Assembly (NCBI RefSeq): GCF_001612635.1
Contig: NZ_BDAV01000006.1
Coordinates: 496,001-560,000 of the forward strand
DNA: 64,000 nucleotides
From: Nocardia africana NBRC 100379
Lineage (GTDB): Bacteria; Actinomycetota; Actinomycetes; Mycobacteriales; Mycobacteriaceae
Reading direction: 5' to 3'
Shown here: in pieces, positions 49,500-58,193 of the stretch
Position numbering within the stretch: the stretch's first letter is position 1
Layout: every line of letters begins with the position of its first letter
The notes under the pieces: model-generated
The model's input: the letters and a program-made list of their open reading frames with translations, nothing else
What the model was told of the DNA's origin: nothing
The model's database searches: none
Position numbers and translations under genes: made by a program

Positions 49500-50756
49500 A
49501 TGGCCTGGTTCGAACGGGAATTCATCGCCGTCCCGGACGGCCGCAAGGACCAGCTGGTCTACAAGTGGCCCGATCTGAACATCCGGCGCTACAGCCGGAC
49601 GATCGTCAACGCCGATCAGATCGCGCTGTTCGTCAAGTCCGGCCGGGTCGTCGCGACGATGGGGCCGGGACGCCATCGCGTCGACGCCGACGAGCTTCCG
49701 GTGCTGGGCGCTCTGGTCGACACCGTCACCGGCAACAACTTCTACCGCGCGGAGCTGTATTTCGTTTCCACGCGCGAATTCGCGGGCGTCAAGTTCGGCG
49801 GCCGGCTCGACGACATCGTCGACCCCGCCAGCGAACAGATCGTGACGCTGCGGGTCTTCGGGGAATTCGCCCTGGCCGTCCGCGATCCCGCGCAACTGAT
49901 CACCTCCCTGGTCGGCACCACCGATCTCACCGATCCTGCCGGAGTTCGGGCCTGGTGCGCGGACTTGCTGCTCAAGTCGATGAAGATGACCGTGTCGCAC
50001 GGCATCTCGCAGGGCGACTGGCAGGTGCTCGGGCTCTCGGCGCAACTGCAGTCGATCGAGTCCGCGGTGGTGCGCCAGACCAATCTCACGCTGTACGAGT
50101 ACGGAATGCGGATCTCGCGCATGGGCAACTTCGACATCACCCTGGCGCCCGAGGACGCCGAGCGGCTCAAACGACTCGCCAAGGATGTCACCTACATCCG
50201 GCTCGCCGGCGACTTCCAGCGTTACGCCGCCGGGGAAATGGCCCTGGGCGCGGGACAGGGTATGGCGCATTCGCACGGCGGCGGGGGTGAAGGTGGATTC
50301 CTCGGCGCCGCCCTGGGACTCAACGCGATAGCGGGCATGGGGCAGCAGTCGACGGTGCCCTGGGCCTCGCAGCAATCCACACCGCCGCCCGCGCAACCGT
50401 TCCCGCAGCCCGCGGGCCGACCGGCCCTGCAGCCCTCACCCGCACCGGGGCCGAAGATCTCGGATTCGCCGCCGCCTCCCCCGCCGGCCGGCGTTTCCGC
50501 GACGCCGGGCTCCCCCGCCGCCTCGTCGAGCGCCGAGTCGCCGCTTCCGTCCGCAGCGCCACAGGGTGACGACTCCGCCGCTTCGGAGCAGGTGCTCTGC
50601 GCATCCTGCGCTACCGACAATCCCCGCACCGCGCGATTCTGCATGCACTGCGGTACCCGGTTGGCCGCCGCCCCGCGTCACTGCACCGAATGCGGTGCGG
50701 AACTTCCGCCGGCAGCCCGGTTCTGCGGCGACTGCGGAACTGCCGCCGGGGCGTGA
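49500..50756 (+). CDS. SPFH-domain protein with C-terminal zinc ribbons
   Basis: The product is 418 residues, ATG 49500. The N-terminal SPFH-type fold shows WFEREFIAVPDGRKDQLVYKWPD, QIALFVKSGRVVATMGPGRHRV and VVRQTNLTLYEYGMRISRMG. After a Pro-rich linker (about 300-350) come two zinc ribbons: CASCATDNPRTARFCMHCG and CTECGAELPPAARFCGDCG. Such 'virion core protein-like' SPFH proteins in Bacillus and actinobacteria form soluble or membrane-attached assemblies linked to envelope stress. No TM segment is seen. It is divergent from the permease; tandem hairpins follow its stop. Confidence 0.88.
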   Translation: MAWFEREFIAVPDGRKDQLVYKWPDLNIRRYSRTIVNADQIALFVKSGRVVATMGPGRHRVDADELPVLGALVDTVTGNNFYRAELYFVSTREFAGVKFGGRLDDIVDPASEQIVTLRVFGEFALAVRDPAQLITSLVGTTDLTDPAGVRAWCADLLLKSMKMTVSHGISQGDWQVLGLSAQLQSIESAVVRQTNLTLYEYGMRISRMGNFDITLAPEDAERLKRLAKDVTYIRLAGDFQRYAAGEMALGAGQGMAHSHGGGGEGGFLGAALGLNAIAGMGQQSTVPWASQQSTPPPAQPFPQPAGRPALQPSPAPGPKISDSPPPPPPAGVSATPGSPAASSSAESPLPSAAPQGDDSAASEQVLCASCATDNPRTARFCMHCGTRLAAAPRHCTECGAELPPAARFCGDCGTAAGA

Positions 50757-50799
50757 GCCGCCGAGCTGCCCATCCCCGGCACCGGGTCGCATATACCGC

Positions 50800-50889
50800 C
50801 GCCGCCCACCCGGGTTCGGGTGGGCGGCGTCGGCGGGTTTCCGGAGTGGGTTCGGGTGTGCCGGTCCCAGGCGGCGCACCCGAACCCAC
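50800..50889. terminator. Tandem hairpins between the SPFH gene and gdh
   Basis: Hairpin 1 (50800-50829) has a 13-bp stem of CGCCGCCCACCCG type with a 4-nt loop. Hairpin 2 (50846-50889) has arms GTGGGTTCGGGTG and CACCCGAACCCAC with inner pairing. They lie between convergent genes and probably serve both. Confidence 0.7.
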
Positions 50890-50896
50890 CGGCAGG

Positions 50897-53800
50897 TCAG
50901 CTGGGCACCGTCGCCGTCGTTTCGGCGCTGCCGACCATGCTGCGGACCTGGCGTGCGGCCACCGACAGGGTCGCCAGGTCGTGGGCTTCGGAGGTGAAGA
51001 TCTCCCCGAGTGCCGCGCGGGCACGGCTGAGCCGGGAGCGGTTGGTCGATTCCCAGTAGGCGATCTTCTCCTCGGGGGTGTCGACCGGTTCCGTGGTGGT
51101 CAGCACGTCGGCGGTGAGCGAGCGCAGCGAATCGTAGAGATCCTCGCGAACGGCCAAGCGCGCCAACGTCTGCCACCGATCGCCGCGATCCAGTCCGGCC
51201 ACCGCGGACAGCAGCCGCTGGATATCGAAGTGGGCGTCCAGCGCGTAGTAGAGCGCGGCCACCTCGTCGGCGTCGCGTTCACAGATATCGGCGATGTCGA
51301 GCACGTCCAGCAGCGGGAACCGATGGATCAGCAGGAACACCTCCTCCGTCAGTTCCCGGGGTGCGCCGTGAGCGATCGGTCCGCCGGAGCGCGACATCAG
51401 ATCGTCGGCGAGCGCGCCGGGCCGCCAGGCCGGCACCCGTGCCGCCAGCGCCCGCACCCCGTCGCGGTAGCGCGCGATGCCGGCGCCGACCGCGATCGGC
51501 TGCGGCCGGTTGGTCAGCAGCCAGCGCGCCGCCCGATCCAGGGTGCGTTTGGTCTCCCGCTCCAGCTCGTTGCGCGCCGCCGCCGGCATCGGCGCGGTGC
51601 GGATGCGCTCCCACAACGACCGCAGATCGAAGATCTCCACGGCCGCGGTGAAGGCGCGCACCGCGTCGTCGGTGGTGGCGCCGGCCTCCTCGGCGAGCCG
51701 GAAGGCGTAGGTGATGCCGCCGTAGTCGACCATATCGTTGACGACCATGGTGGCCAGGATCTCCCGGCGCAGCGGATGCCGGCCGATCGCGGCGCCGAAG
51801 CGCTCCCGCAACGGTGTCGGGAAGTAACCGGGCAGCAGCGCCTCGAACGCACTACTGTCCAGCAGATCACCGCTGAGCAGATCCGACTTGAGCGAGAGCT
51901 TCACGTGCGCAAGCAGATTGGCGAGCTCCGGCGAGGTCAGCCCGGTGCCGGCCGCGGCGCGCCGGTCCAGTTCCGCGTCCGAGGGCAGCGCCTCGAGCTG
52001 CCGGTCCACGCCGCGCCGGGTCTCCAGTTCCGCGATCAACCGCCGGTGCACCTCCACCATGGCTGCCGCATTCGAGCGCGACAGACCCATCCGGAAGTTC
52101 TGGGAGATGTTGTCGCGCAACACCAGTGCCGAGACCTCGTCGGTCATCTCGGCCAGCAGGGCGTTGCGGTCCGAGGCCGCCAGCTCGCCGGAGGAAATCG
52201 CCGCTCCCAGCAGAACTTTGATGTTCACCTCGTGGTCGGAGCAGTCCACACCGGCGGAATTGTCGAGTGCGTCGGTATTCATCCGGCCGCCGAGTTTGCA
52301 GAACTCGATCCGCCCGAGCGCGGTCGCGCCCAGATTGCCGCCCTCGCCGATCACCTTGACTCGCAACAGATCCGCGTCGACGCGGACCGCGTCGTTGGAT
52401 TTGTCACCCACGTCGGCGTGGGATTCGGTACTGGCCTTGATGTAGGTGCCGATACCGCCGTTCCACAGCAGATCGACCGGCGCCAGCAGGATCGCCCGGA
52501 TCATTTCTGGCGGGGACAGCGTGCTCACGCCCGGGTCCAGATCGAGCGCGGCGCGGATCTGCGGCGTGATCGCGATGGCCTTGGCGGAGCGATCGAATAC
52601 GCCGCCGCCCTCGCTGATCAGCGAGGTGTCGTAATCCGCCCACGACGACCGCGCCAACCCGAACAACCGCTTCCGCTCCACGAACGACGACGCCGCCACC
52701 GGATCCGGATCGATGAAAATATGCCGATGATCGAACGCCGCCACCAACCGAATATGCTCCGACAACAACATCCCGTTACCGAACACATCCCCCGACATAT
52801 CACCGACACCCACCACCGTGAACTCCTCACGCTGGGTATCGACATTCATCTCCGCGAAATGCCGCTTGACACTCTCCCACGCACCCTTCGCCGTAATCCC
52901 CATCGCCTTGTGGTCATACCCCGCCGAACCACCCGACGCGAACGCATCACCCAACCAGAAACCATATTTCTTCGCGACATCGTTCGCGATATCGGAAAAC
53001 GTCGCCGTCCCCTTGTCGGCGGCCACCACCAGATAGGTGTCATCACCGTCGCGGCGCACCACCCGCGCCGGCGGGATCACCTCACCGCCGGCGTGATCGA
53101 CATTGTCGGTGAGATCCAGTAGCCCGGAGATGAAGGTGCGGTAGCAGGCGATGCCCTCGGCCTGCATGGCCTGGCGGTCGGCCGCCGCGTCACCGGTCGC
53201 GGCCGGCGGGCGCTTCACCACGAATCCGCCCTTGGCGCCGACCGGCACGATCACCGCGTTCTTCACCGCCTGCGCCTTCACCAGACCCAGAATCTCGGTC
53301 CGGAAATCCTCCAGGCGATCCGACCACCGCAATCCACCACGCGCTACCGCGCCGAAGCGCAGGTGCACGCCCTCGACCCGCGGGGAGTAGACGAAGATCT
53401 CGAATTTCGGGCGCGGACGCGGTAATTCGGCAATGGCGTGCGGGTCGAACTTGAACGACAGATGCGCGGGCGGATTTCCGTCCTCGTCGCGGCGGAAATA
53501 GTTGGTGCGCAGGGTCGCCGTGATCAACCCGAGAATCGCCCGCAGGATCCGGTCGGTGTCGAGACTCACCACGGCATCGATCTCGTCCTGCAGCCGCGAC
53601 GAGATTCCCGCGGCCCGCGCGGTCGCGACCGGCCCGAGATGCTCGGGATCGAAATAGGCCTCGAACAATTCGGTGAAGGCGCGCGCGGTGCTCGGCTGCG
53701 CCAGCAGCACCCGGGTGATGTTGGCGAAGGTGTAGGCGAATCCCGCCTGCTGCAGATATTTCGCATAGGCGCGCAGCATCGCGATCTGGCGCCAGTGCAA

Positions 53801-55813
53801 CCCGGCGCGCAGTACGAGTTCGTTGAGTCCGTCGACCTCGCAATCGCCGAACCACATCGCCGACACCGCCTCCGGCAGGCGTTTCCGGATACTGGTGTGC
53901 GGCAGCGATTCCAGCGCCACGGCACGATCGAGATCGGCCTCCGGATCGCCCTCACCGGCACCGCGCAGCACGTTCGGCGCGACCCGCAGGCCGAAGTCGT
54001 AGATCCACCGGGTACTGGCGCCGGGCAATTCGAGCCGGTAGGGCTTTTCCTCCACGACCTCGATGCCGAGGCTGTGCAGCAGCGGCAGCACCCGGCTCAG
54101 CGACACCTCGGTGCCGGCGACGTACAGGGTGAATCGCCACTCGCCCGACGCGGCGCCGGCGGTGCGGTAGAGATCGGTGTCGATCTGCCCGTCGGCCAGC
54201 CGCTGCAGCCGGCACAGATCGTCGAGCGCCCGGGCGGGCTCGTACTCCTGCTGATAGGTCGCCGGGAACGCGTTCGCGTAGTCCTGGACGACCGAGGCGG
54301 CGATTTCCGCGATGCCCGCTGCCTCGCTGACCAGCCGGTCACTCCAGCTGCGGGTGGTCGCGAACAGCAGGTCCTGAATGCGTTCGCGATTGGATTCGGT
54401 GATGTCCGCCGGTTCGGCGTCGGCACCACGGTGCACCGTGAAATAGACGACGGCCAGCTCGGATTCGGTGACGCGCGCCGAATAGGCGATCTGCTCGGCA
54501 TCGAATTCCCGGCGCAGGATCTCGTGCATCCGCAACCGCACCTCGGTCGAGTAGCGGTCTCGCGGCAGATACACCAGGCAGTACACGGCATTGCTGCCCA
54601 CATCGCGGCGCAGGAACAGCCGGATCTGGCGCCGCAGGCCGAGATTCATGACGGCGGAGACGGTTTCGAAGAGGCGGCGCGCATCGGTGGAGAACAGCTC
54701 GACACGCGGGAAGGTCTGCAACATCTCCAGCAGCGCCTGCCCGGAGAACGAATTCAGCGCCAGGCCGGCCCATTCGATGACCTGGTGGACGCGGCGGGAG
54801 ATCACCGGGATGTCGAGGATGTTCTCGTGGAAGCCGCTGACGGTGAAGGTGCCGACGAAAACGTGCTCGCCCACCACCTTTCCGGCGACCGACGGCGTGG
54901 TCTCGGCCGCGTAGTCGGCGACGCTGACCACGTACACATCCGGTGACCCCGGCAGCAGCGAGTCCAGCGAGCCGTTCGACAGCCGCAGAATCTGCTCCGT
55001 ACCGGGTGCGGGCGTGCCCACATCCACGCCCGATCCGTTGCGCAGCACGCCGAGCCCGGTGCCGGACACCTGTTGCGGCTCAGGACCATCGGCGCCGGGA
55101 TGCACCCGGTAGTAGCCGTATCCCAGCAGCGTGAAGTGTCCGGAGGTCAGCCAGCGCAACAGCTGCGCGCATTCGGCCGCCTCCGTCGCCGACGGTTGCG
55201 GTACGGAATCCAGCCGCGCGGCCAGCGTTCCCATCGTGCGGGTCATCGCCTCGGTATCGTGGGCGACCTGACGGATCTCGCCGAGCAGCGGTGGCAGCGC
55301 CCGCTCGATCCGGTCCAGCACCGCGTCGGAATCCCCGGCACCCAGCTGCACATGGATCCACGACTCGGTGACGACGTTTCCGCTGCCCTCCGACCGGCTC
55401 GCCGAATTCGCCTGCGCCACATCGAATCCCTCGCTGGGCGCGATCGCCCGCAACCGGCCGCGCCGGTCCCGCAGGACGTCGAAGACCGGATGTACCACCT
55501 CGGTCACGGTGGCCCCGAGGCGCTGCAGCGCCGCGGTGAGCGAATCCACCAGCAGCGGCATATCGTCGTTGACGATCTGCAGCGCCGGACCCAGACCACT
55601 GCCGTCCTCGGAGCGATACAGCCTGGTCACCGCGGTTCCCGGCCGCCGTCCCGCGGCCAGCTCCAGATGATGCCGGAAGATCTGCTCGGCACGGTCGGTG
55701 ATCGTCGGCGCCGCGGCTCCCGGCTGAATCCAGCGGAAGTACACCGCCTCCAGATCTGTCGGATCATCACGGAATCGCTTCCATGAAATCGTCTGCTGGG
55801 TAGTTGCCACCAT
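50897..55813 (-). CDS. gdh: NAD-specific glutamate dehydrogenase, large (about 180 kDa) class
   Basis: The product is 1638 residues, close to other L_180-class enzymes (about 1600). The long N-terminal region with ACT-like modules (MVATTQQTISWKRF and onward) precedes the catalytic core: the segments VEGVHLRFGAVARGGLRWSD and EILGLVKAQAVKNAVIVPVGAKGGFVVKRPP are the nucleotide and substrate-site motifs. VGDMSGDVFGNGML is the most conserved stretch. A C-terminal helical domain ends the protein. It interconverts glutamate and 2-oxoglutarate with NAD, usually catabolic. Its promoter carries site C of the 26-bp repeat, and about residues 941-1058 have aberrant codon usage (see findings). PknG nearby would fit GarA-type control, but GarA itself is not here. 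Confidence 0.96.
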   Translation of the reverse strand: MVATTQQTISWKRFRDDPTDLEAVYFRWIQPGAAAPTITDRAEQIFRHHLELAAGRRPGTAVTRLYRSEDGSGLGPALQIVNDDMPLLVDSLTAALQRLGATVTEVVHPVFDVLRDRRGRLRAIAPSEGFDVAQANSASRSEGSGNVVTESWIHVQLGAGDSDAVLDRIERALPPLLGEIRQVAHDTEAMTRTMGTLAARLDSVPQPSATEAAECAQLLRWLTSGHFTLLGYGYYRVHPGADGPEPQQVSGTGLGVLRNGSGVDVGTPAPGTEQILRLSNGSLDSLLPGSPDVYVVSVADYAAETTPSVAGKVVGEHVFVGTFTVSGFHENILDIPVISRRVHQVIEWAGLALNSFSGQALLEMLQTFPRVELFSTDARRLFETVSAVMNLGLRRQIRLFLRRDVGSNAVYCLVYLPRDRYSTEVRLRMHEILRREFDAEQIAYSARVTESELAVVYFTVHRGADAEPADITESNRERIQDLLFATTRSWSDRLVSEAAGIAEIAASVVQDYANAFPATYQQEYEPARALDDLCRLQRLADGQIDTDLYRTAGAASGEWRFTLYVAGTEVSLSRVLPLLHSLGIEVVEEKPYRLELPGASTRWIYDFGLRVAPNVLRGAGEGDPEADLDRAVALESLPHTSIRKRLPEAVSAMWFGDCEVDGLNELVLRAGLHWRQIAMLRAYAKYLQQAGFAYTFANITRVLLAQPSTARAFTELFEAYFDPEHLGPVATARAAGISSRLQDEIDAVVSLDTDRILRAILGLITATLRTNYFRRDEDGNPPAHLSFKFDPHAIAELPRPRPKFEIFVYSPRVEGVHLRFGAVARGGLRWSDRLEDFRTEILGLVKAQAVKNAVIVPVGAKGGFVVKRPPAATGDAAADRQAMQAEGIACYRTFISGLLDLTDNVDHAGGEVIPPARVVRRDGDDTYLVVAADKGTATFSDIANDVAKKYGFWLGDAFASGGSAGYDHKAMGITAKGAWESVKRHFAEMNVDTQREEFTVVGVGDMSGDVFGNGMLLSEHIRLVAAFDHRHIFIDPDPVAASSFVERKRLFGLARSSWADYDTSLISEGGGVFDRSAKAIAITPQIRAALDLDPGVSTLSPPEMIRAILLAPVDLLWNGGIGTYIKASTESHADVGDKSNDAVRVDADLLRVKVIGEGGNLGATALGRIEFCKLGGRMNTDALDNSAGVDCSDHEVNIKVLLGAAISSGELAASDRNALLAEMTDEVSALVLRDNISQNFRMGLSRSNAAAMVEVHRRLIAELETRRGVDRQLEALPSDAELDRRAAAGTGLTSPELANLLAHVKLSLKSDLLSGDLLDSSAFEALLPGYFPTPLRERFGAAIGRHPLRREILATMVVNDMVDYGGITYAFRLAEEAGATTDDAVRAFTAAVEIFDLRSLWERIRTAPMPAAARNELERETKRTLDRAARWLLTNRPQPIAVGAGIARYRDGVRALAARVPAWRPGALADDLMSRSGGPIAHGAPRELTEEVFLLIHRFPLLDVLDIADICERDADEVAALYYALDAHFDIQRLLSAVAGLDRGDRWQTLARLAVREDLYDSLRSLTADVLTTTEPVDTPEEKIAYWESTNRSRLSRARAALGEIFTSEAHDLATLSVAARQVRSMVGSAETTATVPS

Positions 55814-55867
55814 CGACCCGTGCCTTCCCGAGATCGGAATCGGTACCGCAGTAGTGCGGACTGTCTG

Positions 55868-55893
55868 AACGTACCGTTAAACAACGGCACGTT
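55868..55893. promoter_or_regulatory. 26-bp inverted repeat, site C (gdh)
   Basis: AACGTACCGTT (55868-55878), spacer AAAC, AACGGCACGTT (55883-55893). It lies 55 bp upstream of the gdh ATG and is the best-symmetrical of the three copies (10 of 11 positions match). Sites A, B and C share the identical right half. Confidence 0.88.
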
Positions 55894-55932
55894 ATTCAGT
55901 GTAACAAGGATTGGGCGCCTTTACCCGGTTTC

Positions 55933-56706
55933 TCAGCGAACCAAACCGGATCGGAACAGAAATGTCTGCGCGCCTGCACGATTCGCGAACGTCGCGGTCT
56001 CGATGCGCAGACCGCTGCGGGTATCTGCATACCACACCGTTGCCGAGGGACCGATGGCGACGAACACCGTGCCGTCGGCGATGACCGTGCCGCCGGCGAC
56101 GCGCCAGCCGTTGACCACCGCCGTCAGATTCTGCGGCGGATCGGCCCGCACGGTGAAGGTCAGCTGCCGGCCGTCGGCGATGCCGCCGGCCAACAGCGGA
56201 TGATCGGCCGCGATCACACAGTTGTCCACCGCCGGCCCGCTGTCGACATGACGGCACGAGGACGCCGCCCGCACCAGATCGGGGAGCGCCTCGACGGGGG
56301 TGAGCTGTCCGATCATCGGCGGTGCATCCACCGCGCAGGAACGGATCACCACGACGGCGACCACCAGCAGCGCGGCGATCGCGGCGATCGCCACCTTCCA
56401 GCTGACCTCCGGCAAAGCGATTGCGGCAGCGCCCTTCTCGGCTTCCGCGGCCGCTTTGGTCGCGCCCTCTCCCGCCTTCGCGACCTCGGCGCCCACCTTC
56501 TCCGCCGCACCCGCGGTGCGCGCGATCAGCCGGCCCGCCTCCAGCGCGGTGTGGGCGGCATCGGCGAGCAGCGGATGACCGGCGGCGGCGCCGTCGACGC
56601 GGGCCTCGGGACCGAGCGGCAACGGGGCTCCGCAATGGCCGCAACGGGTTTCGTCTCCGCCATTGCGATGGGAGCAGTACCGGCAGATCGAATGGGGAGG
56701 TTTCAA
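55933..56706 (-). CDS. Single-zinc-ribbon membrane protein in ESX locus
   Basis: The product is 257 residues from TTG 56706, which overlaps the stop of the upstream gene (ATTGA), so start and coupling support each other. A zinc ribbon opens the protein (SICRYCSHRNGGDETRCGHCG). An alanine-rich cytosolic segment (about 60-100) precedes one TM helix (AIAAIAALLVVAVVVIRS). The extracytoplasmic domain has a beta-rich pattern (QLTFTVRADPPQNLTAVVNGWRVAGGTVIADGTVFVAIG, in parts). It forms a unit with the discoidin-like protein gene. I do not recognise a named family; a role in the ESX apparatus or cell-wall contact is inferred. Confidence 0.75.
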   Translation of the reverse strand: MKPPHSICRYCSHRNGGDETRCGHCGAPLPLGPEARVDGAAAGHPLLADAAHTALEAGRLIARTAGAAEKVGAEVAKAGEGATKAAAEAEKGAAAIALPEVSWKVAIAAIAALLVVAVVVIRSCAVDAPPMIGQLTPVEALPDLVRAASSCRHVDSGPAVDNCVIAADHPLLAGGIADGRQLTFTVRADPPQNLTAVVNGWRVAGGTVIADGTVFVAIGPSATVWYADTRSGLRIETATFANRAGAQTFLFRSGLVR

Positions 56707-57776
56707 TGTCCCGTGATCACAATCGAGGAGATGGCGGTGGTGTTTATCGAGGGGTCGCCCTTGGACTGCTGAACCGTCAAGGTGATCTTCGAGGCGCTCA
56801 CCGCGGGAGACATCTTGGTGACCACGAGACTGCGCTGATCCAGCGTCTGCTGCGTATATCGCGTCGCGGTCGGATCGTCGAACAGGTAGGACACCCGGCT
56901 CACCGTGCGGTACTTGTTCCACTGGTCGGCACCGTCGCTGCCGACACTGTCCCAGCCGGGCACGATCCCGATGGAATCGACCTGGTATTTCTTGCCGAGG
57001 TCGATCGTCATGACCTGTCCGTCGATCTTGAACGCCCGCACACAGGACCACGCCTTGCCCGGCTCACCCGAGAAGGCGTCCATCGCATCCGTGCTGCCGG
57101 CCGGGCAATGCGCCTGCGCGGACCGGACCTTGATCGGGGCGCTGTTCGGCTCCGAAGGCGCCGATTCCGGACCCGAGCCCGGCTTCGACGACGGCGGTGC
57201 GGCCGCCACCGGAGTGACCACGGCCAGGTGGTCGTGGTCGTTCTTCTTACCGCCGGTCGTGACCAGCACCAGTATGAGCACGAGGGCCAGCGCCGCGGCG
57301 ACGGCCAGGGCGATCTTCGGCTTCCGGAGCTGGGCCAGCACCACCTGCGGAAATTGCGGCCCACCGGCCGAGGTGCGCTCGGGCGGCTTCTCGCCGGATT
57401 CGGGCGCGGCGGCGGCCCGTTGCTCGGACTCCTCCGCCGCCGCGCCGAGCCGGGCCGAACGCTCGGAGAAGTCGGAGGTGAATTCGAGTTGAGCGGACCC
57501 GGCGGGTGATTCACCGCTGAGCAGCGCCATGATCCGGTCACTGGCCTTCGGACCGGAGTTCACCCTGCGGACCGATGGCACCGAATCGGAATCCGCCACG
57601 GCACCAACGCCATTCGGGTGCTCGCCGGCCGACGGACCGGCAGCCGGGGCGTCGGCGGTGAATTCGGGCGATCCGAACGACGGGTCGGAGAGCAGCGTGT
57701 CCAGGACCGCGCCGCGATGGCGTAGGAAGAGATCTTCCTGGTCCTCGGCGGGCATGTTCGGAGATGGTAGCGACAA
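56703..57776 (-). CDS. Membrane protein with discoidin/NADase-type glycan-binding-like domain
   Basis: The product is 357 residues, ATG 57776. The cytosolic N-terminal about 160 residues are polar and disordered-looking. One TM helix follows (IALAVAAALALVLILVLVTTG). The external C-terminal domain (HCPAGSTDAMDAFSGEPGKAWSCVRAFKIDG, QVMTIDLGKKYQVDSIGIVPGWD, DQWNKYRTVSRVSYLF, in segments) resembles the F5/8-type or NADase-associated glycan-binding fold used for wall polysaccharide binding. It is coupled by overlap to the zinc-ribbon gene and follows the EspR-like gene, on the same strand as the ESX genes. Confidence 0.8.
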   Translation of the reverse strand: MSLPSPNMPAEDQEDLFLRHRGAVLDTLLSDPSFGSPEFTADAPAAGPSAGEHPNGVGAVADSDSVPSVRRVNSGPKASDRIMALLSGESPAGSAQLEFTSDFSERSARLGAAAEESEQRAAAAPESGEKPPERTSAGGPQFPQVVLAQLRKPKIALAVAAALALVLILVLVTTGGKKNDHDHLAVVTPVAAAPPSSKPGSGPESAPSEPNSAPIKVRSAQAHCPAGSTDAMDAFSGEPGKAWSCVRAFKIDGQVMTIDLGKKYQVDSIGIVPGWDSVGSDGADQWNKYRTVSRVSYLFDDPTATRYTQQTLDQRSLVVTKMSPAVSASKITLTVQQSKGDPSINTTAISSIVITGH

Positions 57777-57830
57777 TCACACCCGTGCCTCATCGGCACT
57801 ATTCCCGCTGGGGAGAACAGTTTTCGCCGG

Positions 57831-58178
57831 TCAGTCCGGACGGTCGGTGACGAAGTACTCCGGTGGCACGTCGAAGACCCGGGCCAGCGCGATGATCAGA
57901 TCCAACCGTGGGATCGCTTCTCCGTGCACCAGCCGGTACAGCCCAGACTGCGACACCGGCACGTCCGGGTACGCCAGTTCCAGGTGTTGCGCCAGCGAAT
58001 ACAGCGTCAGCGAGCGCGTCGAGCCGTCCTCGGTCGACACCACGGATTCCGCGATCAGCTCCGACAGGCGGCGGGAGAAGATCGCCGCCGCGCTCTGCCG
58101 GGGTGTTAGCGAGTCGTCGCCGTCCGGGGGCTGAATATCACCATCGGTCTGGGAGTCCGCCACCACATTGATCAACAT
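57831..58178 (-). CDS. EspR-like XRE-type DNA-binding protein
   Basis: The product is 115 residues from ATG 58178. The segment AIFSRRLSELIAESV, then SLAQHLELAYPDVPVSQSGLYRLVHGEAIPRLDLIIALARVF and a terminal PPEYFV, has the helix spacing of the EspR N-terminal HTH: 'RLN.LF', 'S..YL..LR.G...P...TM..LA..F.i...YF'. In M. tuberculosis EspR is a nucleoid-associated activator of ESX-1 export genes. The EspR C-terminal dimerisation region is absent here. Position directly behind eccE supports a regulatory role in this ESX locus. Confidence 0.82.
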   Translation of the reverse strand: MLINVVADSQTDGDIQPPDGDDSLTPRQSAAAIFSRRLSELIAESVVSTEDGSTRSLTLYSLAQHLELAYPDVPVSQSGLYRLVHGEAIPRLDLIIALARVFDVPPEYFVTDRPD

Positions 58179-58193
58179 TACCGTCCCGATTCG

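Noticed and set aside
50690..53122. Long plus-strand open frame opposite gdh
   Set aside because: Same low-quality composition; the opposite strand encodes the conserved catalytic part of NAD-GDH.
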